Positions 14,023 through 21,265 of a DNA stretch of 21,594 nt are shown one piece after another. Every line of letters begins with the position of its first letter. Positions within the stretch are counted from its first letter, which is position 1. The position numbers and the translations under genes were made by a program. The stretch covers positions 1 through 21,594 of the forward strand of contig JAEXJU010000062.1 in the NCBI GenBank assembly GCA_023448955.1. The letters are read 5' to 3'. This stretch comes from Bacteroidota bacterium. Its GTDB lineage: Bacteria; Bacteroidota; Bacteroidia; Flavobacteriales; Weeksellaceae. A model generated the notes under the pieces. The model was not told the DNA's origin. It saw nothing but the letters and a program-made list of their open reading frames with translations, and made no database searches.

Positions 14023-14048
14023 TGGATTTTGCCGGACAATCCATTTTT
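14022..14048 (+). terminator. Possible terminator after the DUF1304 gene
   Basis: ATGGATT (14022-14028) pairs with AATCCAT (14038-14044) around a 9-nt loop, followed by a short T-run (14045-14048). The 7-bp AT-rich stem is weaker than the other terminators here, and the larger hairpin at 13951-13985 may do the work instead. Confidence 0.4.
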
Positions 14049-14108
14049 AGGTGTAAGGTGAGGTTTTTGACAATCGGATTTTGATTCTTTTGCCTTTAAT
14101 CTTGTTTC

Positions 14109-15113
14109 TTAGAAATCTTCATCTTCAACTTTCTCCTTAAAATCTGTAATGGTATCTTCAATGGACTTGAAATATTTTCCACCGGAAGCATTAATATGAC
14201 CGCCGCCATTAAAATGTTTTCTGGAAAATTGATTGGTGTCAACATCATCTTTGGAACGGAAAGAAATTTTGATAAAATCCTCATAAAGGTCTTCCATAAA
14301 AAAAGCTGCCATTTTAGTCCCGGCCAGGCTTAGGCCGTAGTTCACAAATCCTTCTGTATCACCTTTGTCAAAGCCAAATTCTTTCAGTTCGGAGCGTTTT
14401 AGCCAGAGAATAGCAACTTTTCCATCTTTTACGAGTTCAATCCTGCCAAGAACCAAAGACAGCAGGTGAAGCCTGGAAAGTGTATTCGTATCCCAAGTGT
14501 TGGACGTTATAATGGCAGGATTTGCGCCTTTTTCAATAAGATCTGCTACTATTCTGTGTGTTGTTGCGCTTGTAGATCGGAAACGGAATCCGCCGGTATC
14601 TGTCATTATTCCGGTATATAAGCATTGAGCGGCATCAATATTCACTGATTTTTCATCCTGATTGGCTTGTATGAAATGATAAACCATCTGGCAAGTTGCC
14701 GGAACTGTTGTATCAGAATATACGTAATCAAACTGTTCTGGCATCTGATGATGGTCAATTAGTATTTTTTTTGCGTGAGATTTAGTCACCCAATCTCCCA
14801 GAATTCCTATTCTGGAAGGTGAATTAAAGTCGAGGCAAAAAATTACATCGGCATTATAAATTGCTTCTCCGGCCACTTTTCTTTTATAGTCTGCAATCAC
14901 GATTTTCTTGGCTTCCGGCATCCACTTCAAGAACTTCGGAAAATCATTAGGCGTGATTACTGTAGCGTCTATACCTTTCGTTTTCAGATAATGTTTCAGA
15001 CCGAGAGAAGAACCAATTGCGTCACCGTCGGGATTATAATGTGTTACGATCACTATATTATTTTCCGGAACAAGGAGTTGACTGATTTCTGAGATTTCTT
15101 TGTCTGTAAACAT
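14109..15113 (-). CDS. DHH/DHHA1 phosphoesterase (NrnA-like nanoRNase/pAp phosphatase)
   Basis: The 334-aa protein fits the NrnA group, which degrades very short RNA oligomers and often 3'-phosphoadenosine 5'-phosphate. Motifs of the DHH domain are in order: THYNPDGDAIGSS (24-36), Asp95 in CLDFNSPSRIG, DHH at 120-122 and GIMTDTGGFRF. The C-terminal DHHA1 domain has the FNGGGHINASGG substrate-binding loop. These Asp and His residues hold the two manganese ions. The ATG at 15113 (MFTDKEIS) is chosen; an upstream start at 15173 would overlap the promoter element at 15138-15145. The precise substrate (nanoRNA, pAp or cyclic dinucleotides) cannot be told from sequence. Confidence 0.9.
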   Translation of the reverse strand: MFTDKEISEISQLLVPENNIVIVTHYNPDGDAIGSSLGLKHYLKTKGIDATVITPNDFPKFLKWMPEAKKIVIADYKRKVAGEAIYNADVIFCLDFNSPSRIGILGDWVTKSHAKKILIDHHQMPEQFDYVYSDTTVPATCQMVYHFIQANQDEKSVNIDAAQCLYTGIMTDTGGFRFRSTSATTHRIVADLIEKGANPAIITSNTWDTNTLSRLHLLSLVLGRIELVKDGKVAILWLKRSELKEFGFDKGDTEGFVNYGLSLAGTKMAAFFMEDLYEDFIKISFRSKDDVDTNQFSRKHFNGGGHINASGGKYFKSIEDTITDFKEKVEDEDF

Positions 15114-15137
15114 AAAAGTTATTTGAAAGTTAATTGC

Positions 15138-15145
15138 CAAAGGTA
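15138..15145 (-). promoter_or_regulatory. -7 promoter element (TACCTTTG) of the DHH phosphoesterase gene
   Basis: On the minus strand TACCTTTG matches TAnnTTTG perfectly and lies about 25 nt upstream of the ATG at 15113. It follows the terminator of the T9SS gene, so the phosphoesterase gene probably has its own transcript. Confidence 0.5.
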
Positions 15146-15159
15146 GAACTTTAAAATAA

Positions 15160-15189
15160 AAAAATCGGCTCAAATTTGAACCGATTTTT
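15160..15189 (-). terminator. Rho-independent terminator of the T9SS-sorted protein gene
   Basis: AAAAATCGG (15160-15168) pairs with CCGATTTTT (15181-15189), and the enclosed sequence contains the near-palindrome TCAAATTTGA. On the minus strand a U-rich tail follows (A-rich 15152-15160 on the plus strand). It lies 17 bp after the stop codon of the gene. Confidence 0.8.
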
Positions 15190-15205
15190 ATTCCTTTTAT
15201 GAGAA

Positions 15206-15886
15206 TTATTTCTTAATAATTTTTTGGACCGGTTGTCCGTTAACATTTAAATAATAGATTCCCAAGGGTAAATTTTTGATATTAATCTCAGTTTTGTCTG
15301 ACTTAGTGTTGGAAATTGATTTTACTGATTTTCCGGAACTGTCAATTAATTCTATTGATGAATTGGGTTTCAGTTTTTCAATTTTTACAATATCAGATGA
15401 AGGATTTGGATAGACAGATATTGTGTTGATTCCATTTTCTCTAGTGCCTAAAATAGCGGATTTGAAATGAATTTCCTGAAATGTTGCATTACTGACAGTT
15501 AAGATTTTTTCGTTACCGTTATTTGAGATATTATAGTAATAATTGGCGTCTTTTTTGAAAAAATCACAGAGTAATCCAAAAAAGTTATTGACTTGACCAT
15601 TATCTCCCCAATAATCTGCCAAAGTGCAGGCTTTACTATTAACAGTAAACATATTATCACCAGAGTAACTTACCTCGGCACCAACAGTATTGAAAAATGA
15701 CAAATTGAGCTTTGGTGGGTTGGAGCTGAATTCTGTGATTTGCTGATAGGGCATAGGCGGAGGAACTTGGTCATTAGGCAAAAGTTCACCAACTACTTTG
15801 CTTATTTGCCATTTGTTGTTCAGTAAATCAGAGTTTTGTGCTGAAAAAAGATTGGCAGCAAAAATTAGGATGTAAAGTTTTTTCAT
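15206..15886 (-). CDS. Secreted protein with T9SS type A sorting domain
   Basis: The 226-aa product begins with a short signal peptide (MKKLYILIFAANLFSA) and ends with a Por/T9SS C-terminal sorting domain over about 150-226. That domain shows the entry motif VYPNPSSD, the LIDSSGKSV strand, and LPLGIYYLNVNGQPVQKIIKK at the C-terminus. Such domains send proteins through the type IX system of Bacteroidota to the surface or medium. The middle part (about 20-145) resembles small lipocalin-like secreted proteins with the opening NKWQISKVVGEL, but I cannot name a family with confidence. It is followed by its own terminator and has a near-match promoter (TATCTTTA, 15908-15915), so it is probably monocistronic. 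Confidence 0.87.
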   Translation of the reverse strand: MKKLYILIFAANLFSAQNSDLLNNKWQISKVVGELLPNDQVPPPMPYQQITEFSSNPPKLNLSFFNTVGAEVSYSGDNMFTVNSKACTLADYWGDNGQVNNFFGLLCDFFKKDANYYYNISNNGNEKILTVSNATFQEIHFKSAILGTRENGINTISVYPNPSSDIVKIEKLKPNSSIELIDSSGKSVKSISNTKSDKTEINIKNLPLGIYYLNVNGQPVQKIIKK

Positions 15887-15907
15887 ATGTTATTAATTTT
15901 TAGACCT

Positions 15908-15915
15908 TAAAGATA
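15908..15915 (-). promoter_or_regulatory. Possible -7 element (TATCTTTA) of the T9SS protein gene
   Basis: TATCTTTA on the minus strand differs from TAnnTTTG only in the last base. It lies about 22 nt before the ATG at 15886, a sensible distance. Confidence 0.35.
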
Positions 15916-15994
15916 AAAAATAATAATGTGTTAAACCTTATTTATTTTACAGATTAAAAATTAGGAATTCTAAAATGATACTTTTAAATTTCCT

Positions 15995-16002
15995 TAACTT
16001 TG
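15995..16002 (+). promoter_or_regulatory. -7 promoter element (TAACTTTG) of era
   Basis: TAACTTTG followed by CAA is a perfect -7 match of the form often seen in this group. Transcription would start near 16009, leaving a leader of about 53 nt. The leader contains an 8-bp inverted repeat (16009-16016 with 16032-16039). Confidence 0.6.
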
Positions 16003-16061
16003 CAATTCATTAAAAGGTTGCTTTCATATATCTTTTAATTTTAATCATTTAAAATAAATCA

Positions 16062-16937
16062 ATGCACAAAGCAGGATTCGTAAATATAGTTGGGAAACCA
16101 AATGCTGGAAAATCTACTCTTCTAAACCAGCTGATGGGAGAGAAACTGGCAATTGTAACCCAAAAAGCACAGACAACCAGACACCGTATTTTCGGGATTT
16201 ATAATGAAGAGGATTTGCAGATTGTGTTCTCGGACACACCTGGCGTATTAGATCCAAAATATGGTTTGCAGGAAAAAATGATGGATTTTGTAAAAGATTC
16301 TTTGCAGGATGCCGATGTTTTTTTGTTTATCGTGGATGTGAGAGACAAAAGCGAACAATCAGAGTTTTTAATTGATAAGCTGAATAAAATTCCGGTTCCT
16401 GTATTGTTGTTATTAAACAAAATAGATCAGACCAATCAGCAGGATCTTGAAAAGATTGCTACAGAATGGCACGAAAAGATCCCAAAAGCAGAAATCTTAC
16501 CTATTTCAGCAATTAACAATTTCAACACAGAGGTTATTTTGCCTAAGCTGAAATCAATGCTGCCGGAGAATCCGCCTTATTATGATAAAGATATGTACAC
16601 AGACAAACCGGAGCGTTTTTTTGTGAACGAGGCTATCCGAGAAAAAATTCTTCTGAATTATGAAAAGGAAATCCCTTATTCTGTGGAAGTGGTGACAGAG
16701 ATGTTCAAAGAAAAAGAAGGGATCATTTTTATTGATTCTATTATCTATGTGGAGCGCGATACTCAGAAAGGCATCATTATCGGGCACAAAGGAGAAGCCA
16801 TCAAAAAAGTAGGAACAGAAGCGCGTCTGGATCTGGAAAAGTTCTTCGGCAAAAAACTACATCTTAATCTTTTTGTGAAAGTCAAAAAAGACTGGCGAAA
16901 GAATGACAGAGATCTGAAAAACTTTGGTTATCGTTAA
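16062..16937 (+). CDS. era: GTPase Era
   Basis: Era is an essential GTPase that binds the 3' end of 16S rRNA during assembly of the small ribosomal subunit. The 291-aa protein is full length. The GTPase domain shows the G1 motif GKPNAGKS (11-18), G2 around QKAQTTRH, G3 DTPG (58-61) and G4 NKID (119-122). The C-terminal KH domain (about 200-285) has the IIGHKGEAIKKVG loop that contacts RNA. It starts with its own promoter (15995-16002) and ends in a strong terminator whose stem begins within the stop codon. The downstream DoxX gene has a separate promoter element in the terminator tail, so era is probably a single-gene transcript. Confidence 0.97.
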   Translation: MHKAGFVNIVGKPNAGKSTLLNQLMGEKLAIVTQKAQTTRHRIFGIYNEEDLQIVFSDTPGVLDPKYGLQEKMMDFVKDSLQDADVFLFIVDVRDKSEQSEFLIDKLNKIPVPVLLLLNKIDQTNQQDLEKIATEWHEKIPKAEILPISAINNFNTEVILPKLKSMLPENPPYYDKDMYTDKPERFFVNEAIREKILLNYEKEIPYSVEVVTEMFKEKEGIIFIDSIIYVERDTQKGIIIGHKGEAIKKVGTEARLDLEKFFGKKLHLNLFVKVKKDWRKNDRDLKNFGYR

Positions 16938-16963
16938 AATCCTTTTATTTAAAGGATTTTTTT
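16936..16963 (+). terminator. Rho-independent terminator of era
   Basis: AAAATCCTTT (16936-16945) and AAAGGATTTT (16951-16960) form a perfect 10-bp stem with a 5-nt loop, running into a T-run. The stem starts inside the TAA stop codon of era. Confidence 0.88.
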
Positions 16964-16964
16964 G

Positions 16965-16972
16965 TAGTTTTG
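16965..16972 (+). promoter_or_regulatory. -7 promoter element (TAGTTTTG) of the DoxX-family gene
   Basis: TAGTTTTG matches TAnnTTTG perfectly and lies about 20 nt before the ATG at 16992. It starts two bases after the T-run of the era terminator, so its -33 region falls inside the terminator hairpin; no good TTG is seen there. Confidence 0.42.
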
Positions 16973-16991
16973 ATATAAACAGATTTCAGAA

Positions 16992-17417
16992 ATGGGAAAT
17001 TTTAATTCTTCACGGACTACCGAAACCTTGCTGGATGTTTTTATACTGATAATCCGCTTATTTGTGGGATTTTCGATGATCTCCCACGGTTATCCGAAAC
17101 TGATGATGCTTATCGCCAATGACAAAATAGAGTTTATGAACTTTTTAGGATTAGGCTCGGCTATCACCTTGGTATTGGTTGTTTTCGCGGAATTGGTATG
17201 TTCTGTATTTATCATTTTGGGATTTCTCACCAGGCTTGCAACAATTCCTTTGATGATTACAATGCTTGTAGCATTTTTTGTGGTTCATGGTGCAGATTCC
17301 TATTCTGATAAAGAACTCAGTCTTCTTTACTTTTTCTTTTATCTTTCAATACTGGTACTTGGATCCGGGAAATATGCCTTAGATAATCTGTTTGCTAAAA
17401 AAGAATCGGTTTATTAA
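16992..17417 (+). CDS. DoxX-family membrane protein
   Basis: The 141-aa protein has four predicted transmembrane helices (roughly 14-32, 52-77, 79-99 and 107-126). The DoxX signature is clear: RLFVGFSMISHGYPKLM near the N-terminus and FAELVCSVFIILGFLTRLATIPLMITMLVAFF, of which the E and G/R positions are typical. DoxX proteins are inner-membrane proteins linked in some bacteria to oxidative-stress or quinone-dependent redox reactions; most are uncharacterised. It is a second DoxX-type protein in this window, only distantly like the one at 6321. Its stop codon overlaps the stop codon of the convergent small gene (TTAA), so there is no terminator between them. Confidence 0.88.
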   Translation: MGNFNSSRTTETLLDVFILIIRLFVGFSMISHGYPKLMMLIANDKIEFMNFLGLGSAITLVLVVFAELVCSVFIILGFLTRLATIPLMITMLVAFFVVHGADSYSDKELSLLYFFFYLSILVLGSGKYALDNLFAKKESVY

Positions 17418-17596
17418 TCAAACCATTGCGAAAAAAAATCTTTTATGATGACCCAAAAATTTTTGCCAAGAAAATAGATTAGGGTAGATGTGATGATTCC
17501 TTTTACTGTAAAAAAAATAATGCCACCAATACCGAAACGCTTCACCCATTGTTTCCATTTCGGTGATTTTTCGTTTTCATTTTCTTGTTCTGTCAT
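17414..17596 (-). CDS. Small single-pass membrane protein (60 aa)
   Basis: I do not recognise a named family. The product has a charged N-terminal tail (MTEQENENEKSPKWKQWVKR), then one or two hydrophobic segments (about 21-45 and 47-56) ending in aromatic residues. An ATG at 17596 is preferred over a TTG one codon upstream. A perfect TAnnTTTG element (17613-17620) at a suitable distance, together with the tight convergent arrangement with the DoxX gene, supports it as a real gene. Similar short KWQQW-type membrane proteins occur, as I recall, in other Flavobacteriia. Function unknown. Confidence 0.65.
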   Translation of the reverse strand: MTEQENENEKSPKWKQWVKRFGIGGIIFFTVKGIITSTLIYFLGKNFWVIIKDFFSQWFD

Positions 17597-17612
17597 CAAC
17601 TTTTATTTTGTT

Positions 17613-17620
17613 CAAAAGTA
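17613..17620 (-). promoter_or_regulatory. -7 promoter element (TACTTTTG) of the 60-aa membrane protein gene
   Basis: On the minus strand TACTTTTG matches TAnnTTTG perfectly. It lies 16 nt upstream of the ATG at 17596, giving a very short leader. Confidence 0.45.
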
Positions 17621-17779
17621 GCAAAAAAACTTTAATTTAGATTCATTCAAAATTATAAAATATCCTTAATTTATAGATGTTTGTATCACTGATAGTAAAT
17701 TATATTTAGTGAAATGTCACTGTTTTATAAATTAATTATCTCCTTGATGTTTTTTTTTATTATTAATTCCTTATTCATT

Positions 17780-17795
17780 ACTAACAATTGTTAGT
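17780..17795. promoter_or_regulatory. 16-bp perfect palindrome upstream of the lysine-catabolic operon (candidate operator)
   Basis: ACTAACAATTGTTAGT is its own reverse complement over all 16 bases. It ends 9 bp before the -33 element of the operon promoter, the usual place for a dimeric activator. Lrp/AsnC-type regulators bind palindromes of this size and are linked to lysine aminotransferase genes in mycobacteria. The identity of the regulator is inference. Confidence 0.5.
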
Positions 17796-17804
17796 TTTTT
17801 GATT

Positions 17805-17833
17805 TTGCTGGTCAAAATATATTTTTATCTTAG
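17805..17833 (+). promoter_or_regulatory. Promoter of the lysine-catabolic operon (TTG-N18-TATCTTAG)
   Basis: A -33 TTG (17805-17807) and a -7 element TATCTTAG (17826-17833, one mismatch to TAnnTTTG) are separated by 18 bp, within the normal Bacteroidota range. Transcription would start near 17840, about 17 nt before the ATG. This is the only promoter in the window with both elements well placed. Confidence 0.6.
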
Positions 17834-17856
17834 GGACTCTAAAAAATTAAAAAATT

Positions 17857-19395
17857 ATGTCCTCAATTTCGATATCAGAAAACCTGAAAAGGTTAGGAAT
17901 CGCACCAGAAAATAAAGGTACATCTACCGGTCTGGATTTCTTTTCATCAGGTATTAAACTAGATAGTCACTCGCCGGTAGACGGCAATTTTATTGCTTCA
18001 GCCACAGCTTCAGATCATCACGATTACGACAAAGTGATGACGAAAGCACAACAAGCCTACTTGGAATTCAGACAGATTCCTTCTCCAAAAAGAGGCGATT
18101 TGGTTCGCCAGTTTGGAAATAAACTGAGAGAATACAAAGAAGATTTGGGCAAATTGGTTTCTTATGAAATGGGAAAATCACTGCAGGAAGGTCTTGGTGA
18201 GGTTCAGGAAATGATAGACATCTGTGATTTTGCAGTAGGATTGTCTCGTCAGCTTCACGGATTCACCATGCATTCCGAAAGACCTGGTCACAGGATGTAC
18301 GAGCAGTATCATCCGTTGGGAATTGTAGGTGTGATTTCCGCTTTCAATTTTCCGGTAGCCGTTTGGAGCTGGAACGCAGCCTTAGCCTGGATATGTGGGA
18401 ATGTGGTAATCTGGAAACCATCAGAGAAAACGCCGCTTTGCGCTATTGCGTGTCAGAATATCTTCAATGAAGTAGCGAGAGAAAATAACCTTCCGGAAGG
18501 TATTTCCAACTTATTGATTGCAGATCACGAGATTGGAGATAGATTGGTAAAAGACAAAAAAGTAGCGCTGGTTTCTTTCACGGGTTCTACAAGAGTAGGA
18601 AGAATCGTTGGAAAAAATGTTGCCGAAAGATTCGGAAAATCAATTCTGGAACTGGGAGGAAACAATGCCATTATCATCACAGAAAATGCAGACCTTAATA
18701 TGTCCATCATCGGCGCAGTTTTCGGCGCAGTAGGAACGGCAGGGCAGCGATGTACTTCTACAAGACGTTTAATTATCCACGAATCTGTTTATGATGAGGT
18801 AAAAAATCGTCTTGTTAAAGCTTACGGACAACTGAAAATCGGAAATCCTCTGGACGAGTCCAATCACGTTGGACCTCTCATTGATAAAGATGCGGTAAAA
18901 CAGTATCTGGATTCTATTGAAAAATGCAAATCAGAAGGCGGAAAATTCATCGTAGAAGGCGGTGTTTTGGAAGGTGAAGATTATAACTCCGGCTGCTATG
19001 TAAAACCTTGCATTGCCGAAGTTGAAAACAGTTATGAAATAGTACAACACGAAACATTTGCGCCAATTCTTTACTTAATTAAATATAAAACCCTGGATGA
19101 GGCCATTGCTATTCAGAATGATGTTCCTCAGGGATTGTCATCTGCAATTATGACACAAAATCTGAGAGAAGCAGAATTGTTCCTTTCAAACGCTGGTTCG
19201 GATTGCGGAATTGCAAACGTGAATATTGGAACTTCCGGAGCTGAAATAGGCGGGGCATTTGGTGGTGAAAAAGAAACCGGCGGCGGACGTGAATCAGGCT
19301 CCGATGTGTGGAAATATTATATGAGAAGACAAACCAATACGATTAATTATACCACAAGTCTGCCTTTGGCTCAGGGAATAAAATTCGATTTGTAA
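17857..19395 (+). CDS. pcd: L-piperidine-6-carboxylate / 2-aminoadipate semialdehyde dehydrogenase (ALDH7 family)
   Basis: This 512-aa aldehyde dehydrogenase oxidises delta-1-piperideine-6-carboxylate, in equilibrium with 2-aminoadipate 6-semialdehyde, to L-2-aminoadipate with NAD(P)+. Catalytic residues are in place: Asn164 in SAFNFPVAVW, the NAD loop FTGSTRVG (241-248), general base Glu265 in LELGGNN and nucleophile Cys299 in GTAGQRCTSTRRL. The sequence style (HSERPGHRMYEQYHPLG, IGGAFGGEKETGGGRESGSD) is that of antiquitin/ALDH7A1. Its partner, the lysine aminotransferase, lies one gene downstream; in Flavobacterium lutescens lat and pcd likewise work in lysine degradation, which makes the substrate call firm. 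It is the first gene of the operon, behind a promoter and a palindromic candidate operator. Confidence 0.9.
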   Translation: MSSISISENLKRLGIAPENKGTSTGLDFFSSGIKLDSHSPVDGNFIASATASDHHDYDKVMTKAQQAYLEFRQIPSPKRGDLVRQFGNKLREYKEDLGKLVSYEMGKSLQEGLGEVQEMIDICDFAVGLSRQLHGFTMHSERPGHRMYEQYHPLGIVGVISAFNFPVAVWSWNAALAWICGNVVIWKPSEKTPLCAIACQNIFNEVARENNLPEGISNLLIADHEIGDRLVKDKKVALVSFTGSTRVGRIVGKNVAERFGKSILELGGNNAIIITENADLNMSIIGAVFGAVGTAGQRCTSTRRLIIHESVYDEVKNRLVKAYGQLKIGNPLDESNHVGPLIDKDAVKQYLDSIEKCKSEGGKFIVEGGVLEGEDYNSGCYVKPCIAEVENSYEIVQHETFAPILYLIKYKTLDEAIAIQNDVPQGLSSAIMTQNLREAELFLSNAGSDCGIANVNIGTSGAEIGGAFGGEKETGGGRESGSDVWKYYMRRQTNTINYTTSLPLAQGIKFDL

Positions 19396-19408
19396 AAAAA
19401 ATTTGACA

Positions 19409-19885
19409 ATGAAATTTGTTGAATATTTCGAGATTGAAACAACAAAAAACTTGGCAGAAAGTTTAAATGAACTAAGAATAATAACCAATAAAAATTATTT
19501 TTCATTTTTTGGTTTCTATGAAAAAACAATGTTTCGCGGAAAAATTTCTAAAACAAATTTTAAAATAACAAAAATTACAAAAGCTAGAGGAATTTCCGAG
19601 GCTGTTTCTATTGGTAATATTTCTCAAAAAGATGGAAAAACAATCATTGAAATTTCAATAAGACCCTCAATATGTAGTGTTGTTTGTTATTTAATAATGA
19701 TTACGTTTATACTTTTTTTAGTAATATTTTTAAATGTAATAGGATTATTAAATATTATAATGAACTTAATATTATTCTTTTTTGTCTTAGCGTTTACAAT
19801 GATTCCAGTCTTTTCTTATGATGAGGAAAAAGAAAATTCTAAAAAGAAACTTATTGAAATTTTTAATTATAAAATTCATAAATGA
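19409..19885 (+). CDS. AT-rich hypothetical membrane protein inside the lysine-catabolic operon
   Basis: I cannot name a family. The 158-aa product (ATG at 19409; a TTG at 19403 is less likely) has a soluble N-terminal part of about 85 residues. It contains FRGKISKTNFKITKI and SIGNISQKDGKTIIEIS, a pattern I associate with two-helix membrane proteins carrying a small PH-like beta domain. Two hydrophobic segments (about 88-110 and 112-134) and a Lys-rich tail follow. Sampled 60-base stretches have only about 13-20% G+C, against about 38% in the dehydrogenase gene. The gene lies 13 bp after pcd and overlaps the aminotransferase start by 4 bp (ATGA). It looks like an insertion into the operon; a role in lysine breakdown is not supported. 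Confidence 0.7.
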   Translation: MKFVEYFEIETTKNLAESLNELRIITNKNYFSFFGFYEKTMFRGKISKTNFKITKITKARGISEAVSIGNISQKDGKTIIEISIRPSICSVVCYLIMITFILFLVIFLNVIGLLNIIMNLILFFFVLAFTMIPVFSYDEEKENSKKKLIEIFNYKIHK

Positions 19886-21201
19886 TAACAACTACAGAAA
19901 ATAAAGTAAAAGAAACTCTTGGTAAACACATTCTTGCCGATGGTTTCGACTTTGTAATGGATTACGAAAAATCCCACGGTTCCTATATTGTAGACCGTTT
20001 GACAGGCAAGGAATATCTGGATATGTTTTCCATGTTTGCCTCTGCTTCCATCGGTTACAATCATCCTTATGTGATGGAAAGAGCTAACTGGCTGGGGAAA
20101 ATGGCAGTTTACAAACCGACACTTAGTGATGTCTATCTTCAGGAATATGCAGATTTTATGGAAGTTTTTTCCAGGGTTGCAATTCCGAAAGAGTTGCCTT
20201 ATTGCTTTTTTATAGAAGGCGGCGCGCTTGCGGTAGAGAATGCTCTTAAAACAGCTTTTGACTGGAAAACCAGAAAAAACTGGCAGAAAGATATTGATAA
20301 AGAAGGTTCTGTTGCCATCCATTTCAGACAGGCTTTTCACGGTAGAAGTGGTTACACATTGTCATTAACCAATACTTCTGACCCTAGAAAATATCAGTAT
20401 TTTCCAAAATTTGACTGGCCAAGAATTTCAAATCCCAAATTAAATTTCCCAATCACAGAAGAAAATCTTGAAGAAACAATCAAAAATGAGCAAATGGCTC
20501 TGATGAATATTCAGGAAGCGATTCTTGCAAATCCAAATGAAGTGGCTTGTATCATTATTGAACCAATACAGGCCGAAGGTGGTGATAATCATTTCAGAAA
20601 AGAATTTTTTACGGAGCTTAGAAGAATCTGTGATGAGAATGAGGTACTTCTGATTCTGGATGAAGTTCAGACCGGAATGGGGATGACCGGAAAAATGTGG
20701 GCTTATCAGCATCTTGATATCATTCCTGATGTGATTACGTTCGGGAAAAAAGCCCAGGTTTGCGGTATTCTTGCTAATAAAGAAAAGCTGGATGAAGTCG
20801 AGCACCACGTTTTCAAAGAAAGTTCAAGAATTAACTCTACGTTTGGGGGTAATTTTATTGACGTTCTAAGATTTCAGTTGGTTATGGAAGTGATCGAGAA
20901 AGAAAACCTGGTTGAAAACTCCAGAATCGTGGGAGAATTTTTACTAAATGGTCTTCAGCAATTAGAGCAGAAATTTCCCGATCATATTTTTGCAGCGCGA
21001 GGAAAAGGGTTGATGTGTGCTTTCGACCTGAAAGACGGAGAATCAAGAGAATGGCTGAGAAAAGCGCTCTATGATGAAGGAATAATCATTCTTACTTGTG
21101 GTGATCAGTCACTTAGATTCCGTCCGCATCTTAACGTAACGAAAGAAGAAATACAGATCATTCTAGATAAAATTAATTCAATATTCGAGAATTTAATATA
21201 A
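19882..21201 (+). CDS. lat: L-lysine 6-aminotransferase
   Basis: This 439-aa, PLP-dependent class III aminotransferase moves the epsilon-amino group of L-lysine to 2-oxoglutarate, giving 2-aminoadipate semialdehyde/piperideine-6-carboxylate and glutamate. Visible motifs are the PLP phosphate site IEGGALAVENALK (111-123), the FHGRSGY stretch (152-158), ILDEVQTGMGMTGKMW (258-273, Asp260) and the Schiff-base lysine in TFGKKAQVCGI (Lys289). The latter matches lysine-epsilon-aminotransferases such as Mycobacterium Lat more closely than ornithine or GABA aminotransferases. Length is normal. Its ATG overlaps the preceding stop codon (ATGA). With pcd two genes upstream, it completes the two-step route from lysine to 2-aminoadipate. 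Confidence 0.93.
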   Translation: MITTTENKVKETLGKHILADGFDFVMDYEKSHGSYIVDRLTGKEYLDMFSMFASASIGYNHPYVMERANWLGKMAVYKPTLSDVYLQEYADFMEVFSRVAIPKELPYCFFIEGGALAVENALKTAFDWKTRKNWQKDIDKEGSVAIHFRQAFHGRSGYTLSLTNTSDPRKYQYFPKFDWPRISNPKLNFPITEENLEETIKNEQMALMNIQEAILANPNEVACIIIEPIQAEGGDNHFRKEFFTELRRICDENEVLLILDEVQTGMGMTGKMWAYQHLDIIPDVITFGKKAQVCGILANKEKLDEVEHHVFKESSRINSTFGGNFIDVLRFQLVMEVIEKENLVENSRIVGEFLLNGLQQLEQKFPDHIFAARGKGLMCAFDLKDGESREWLRKALYDEGIIILTCGDQSLRFRPHLNVTKEEIQIILDKINSIFENLI

Positions 21202-21233
21202 GGGATTTGAGATTTTGATATTTTTTTCGTAAA

Positions 21234-21241
21234 TTGCTTTG
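21234..21241 (+). promoter_or_regulatory. Possible -7 element (TTGCTTTG) of the DUF2007-type gene
   Basis: TTGCTTTG has one mismatch to TAnnTTTG, and a TTG lies 16 bp upstream (21215-21217). It sits about 25 nt before the ATG at 21266. Spacing is slightly short. Confidence 0.3.
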
Positions 21242-21265
21242 CTTTTAAAATCAAAATCTTAAATT

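Noticed and set aside
15114..15173. N-terminal extension of the DHH phosphoesterase
   Set aside because: The extension overlaps a perfect promoter element and has no homology-like features; the ATG at 15113 fits the family start.
19876..20340. 154-codon open frame on the minus strand opposite lat
   Set aside because: Antisense shadow of a well-supported aminotransferase gene.
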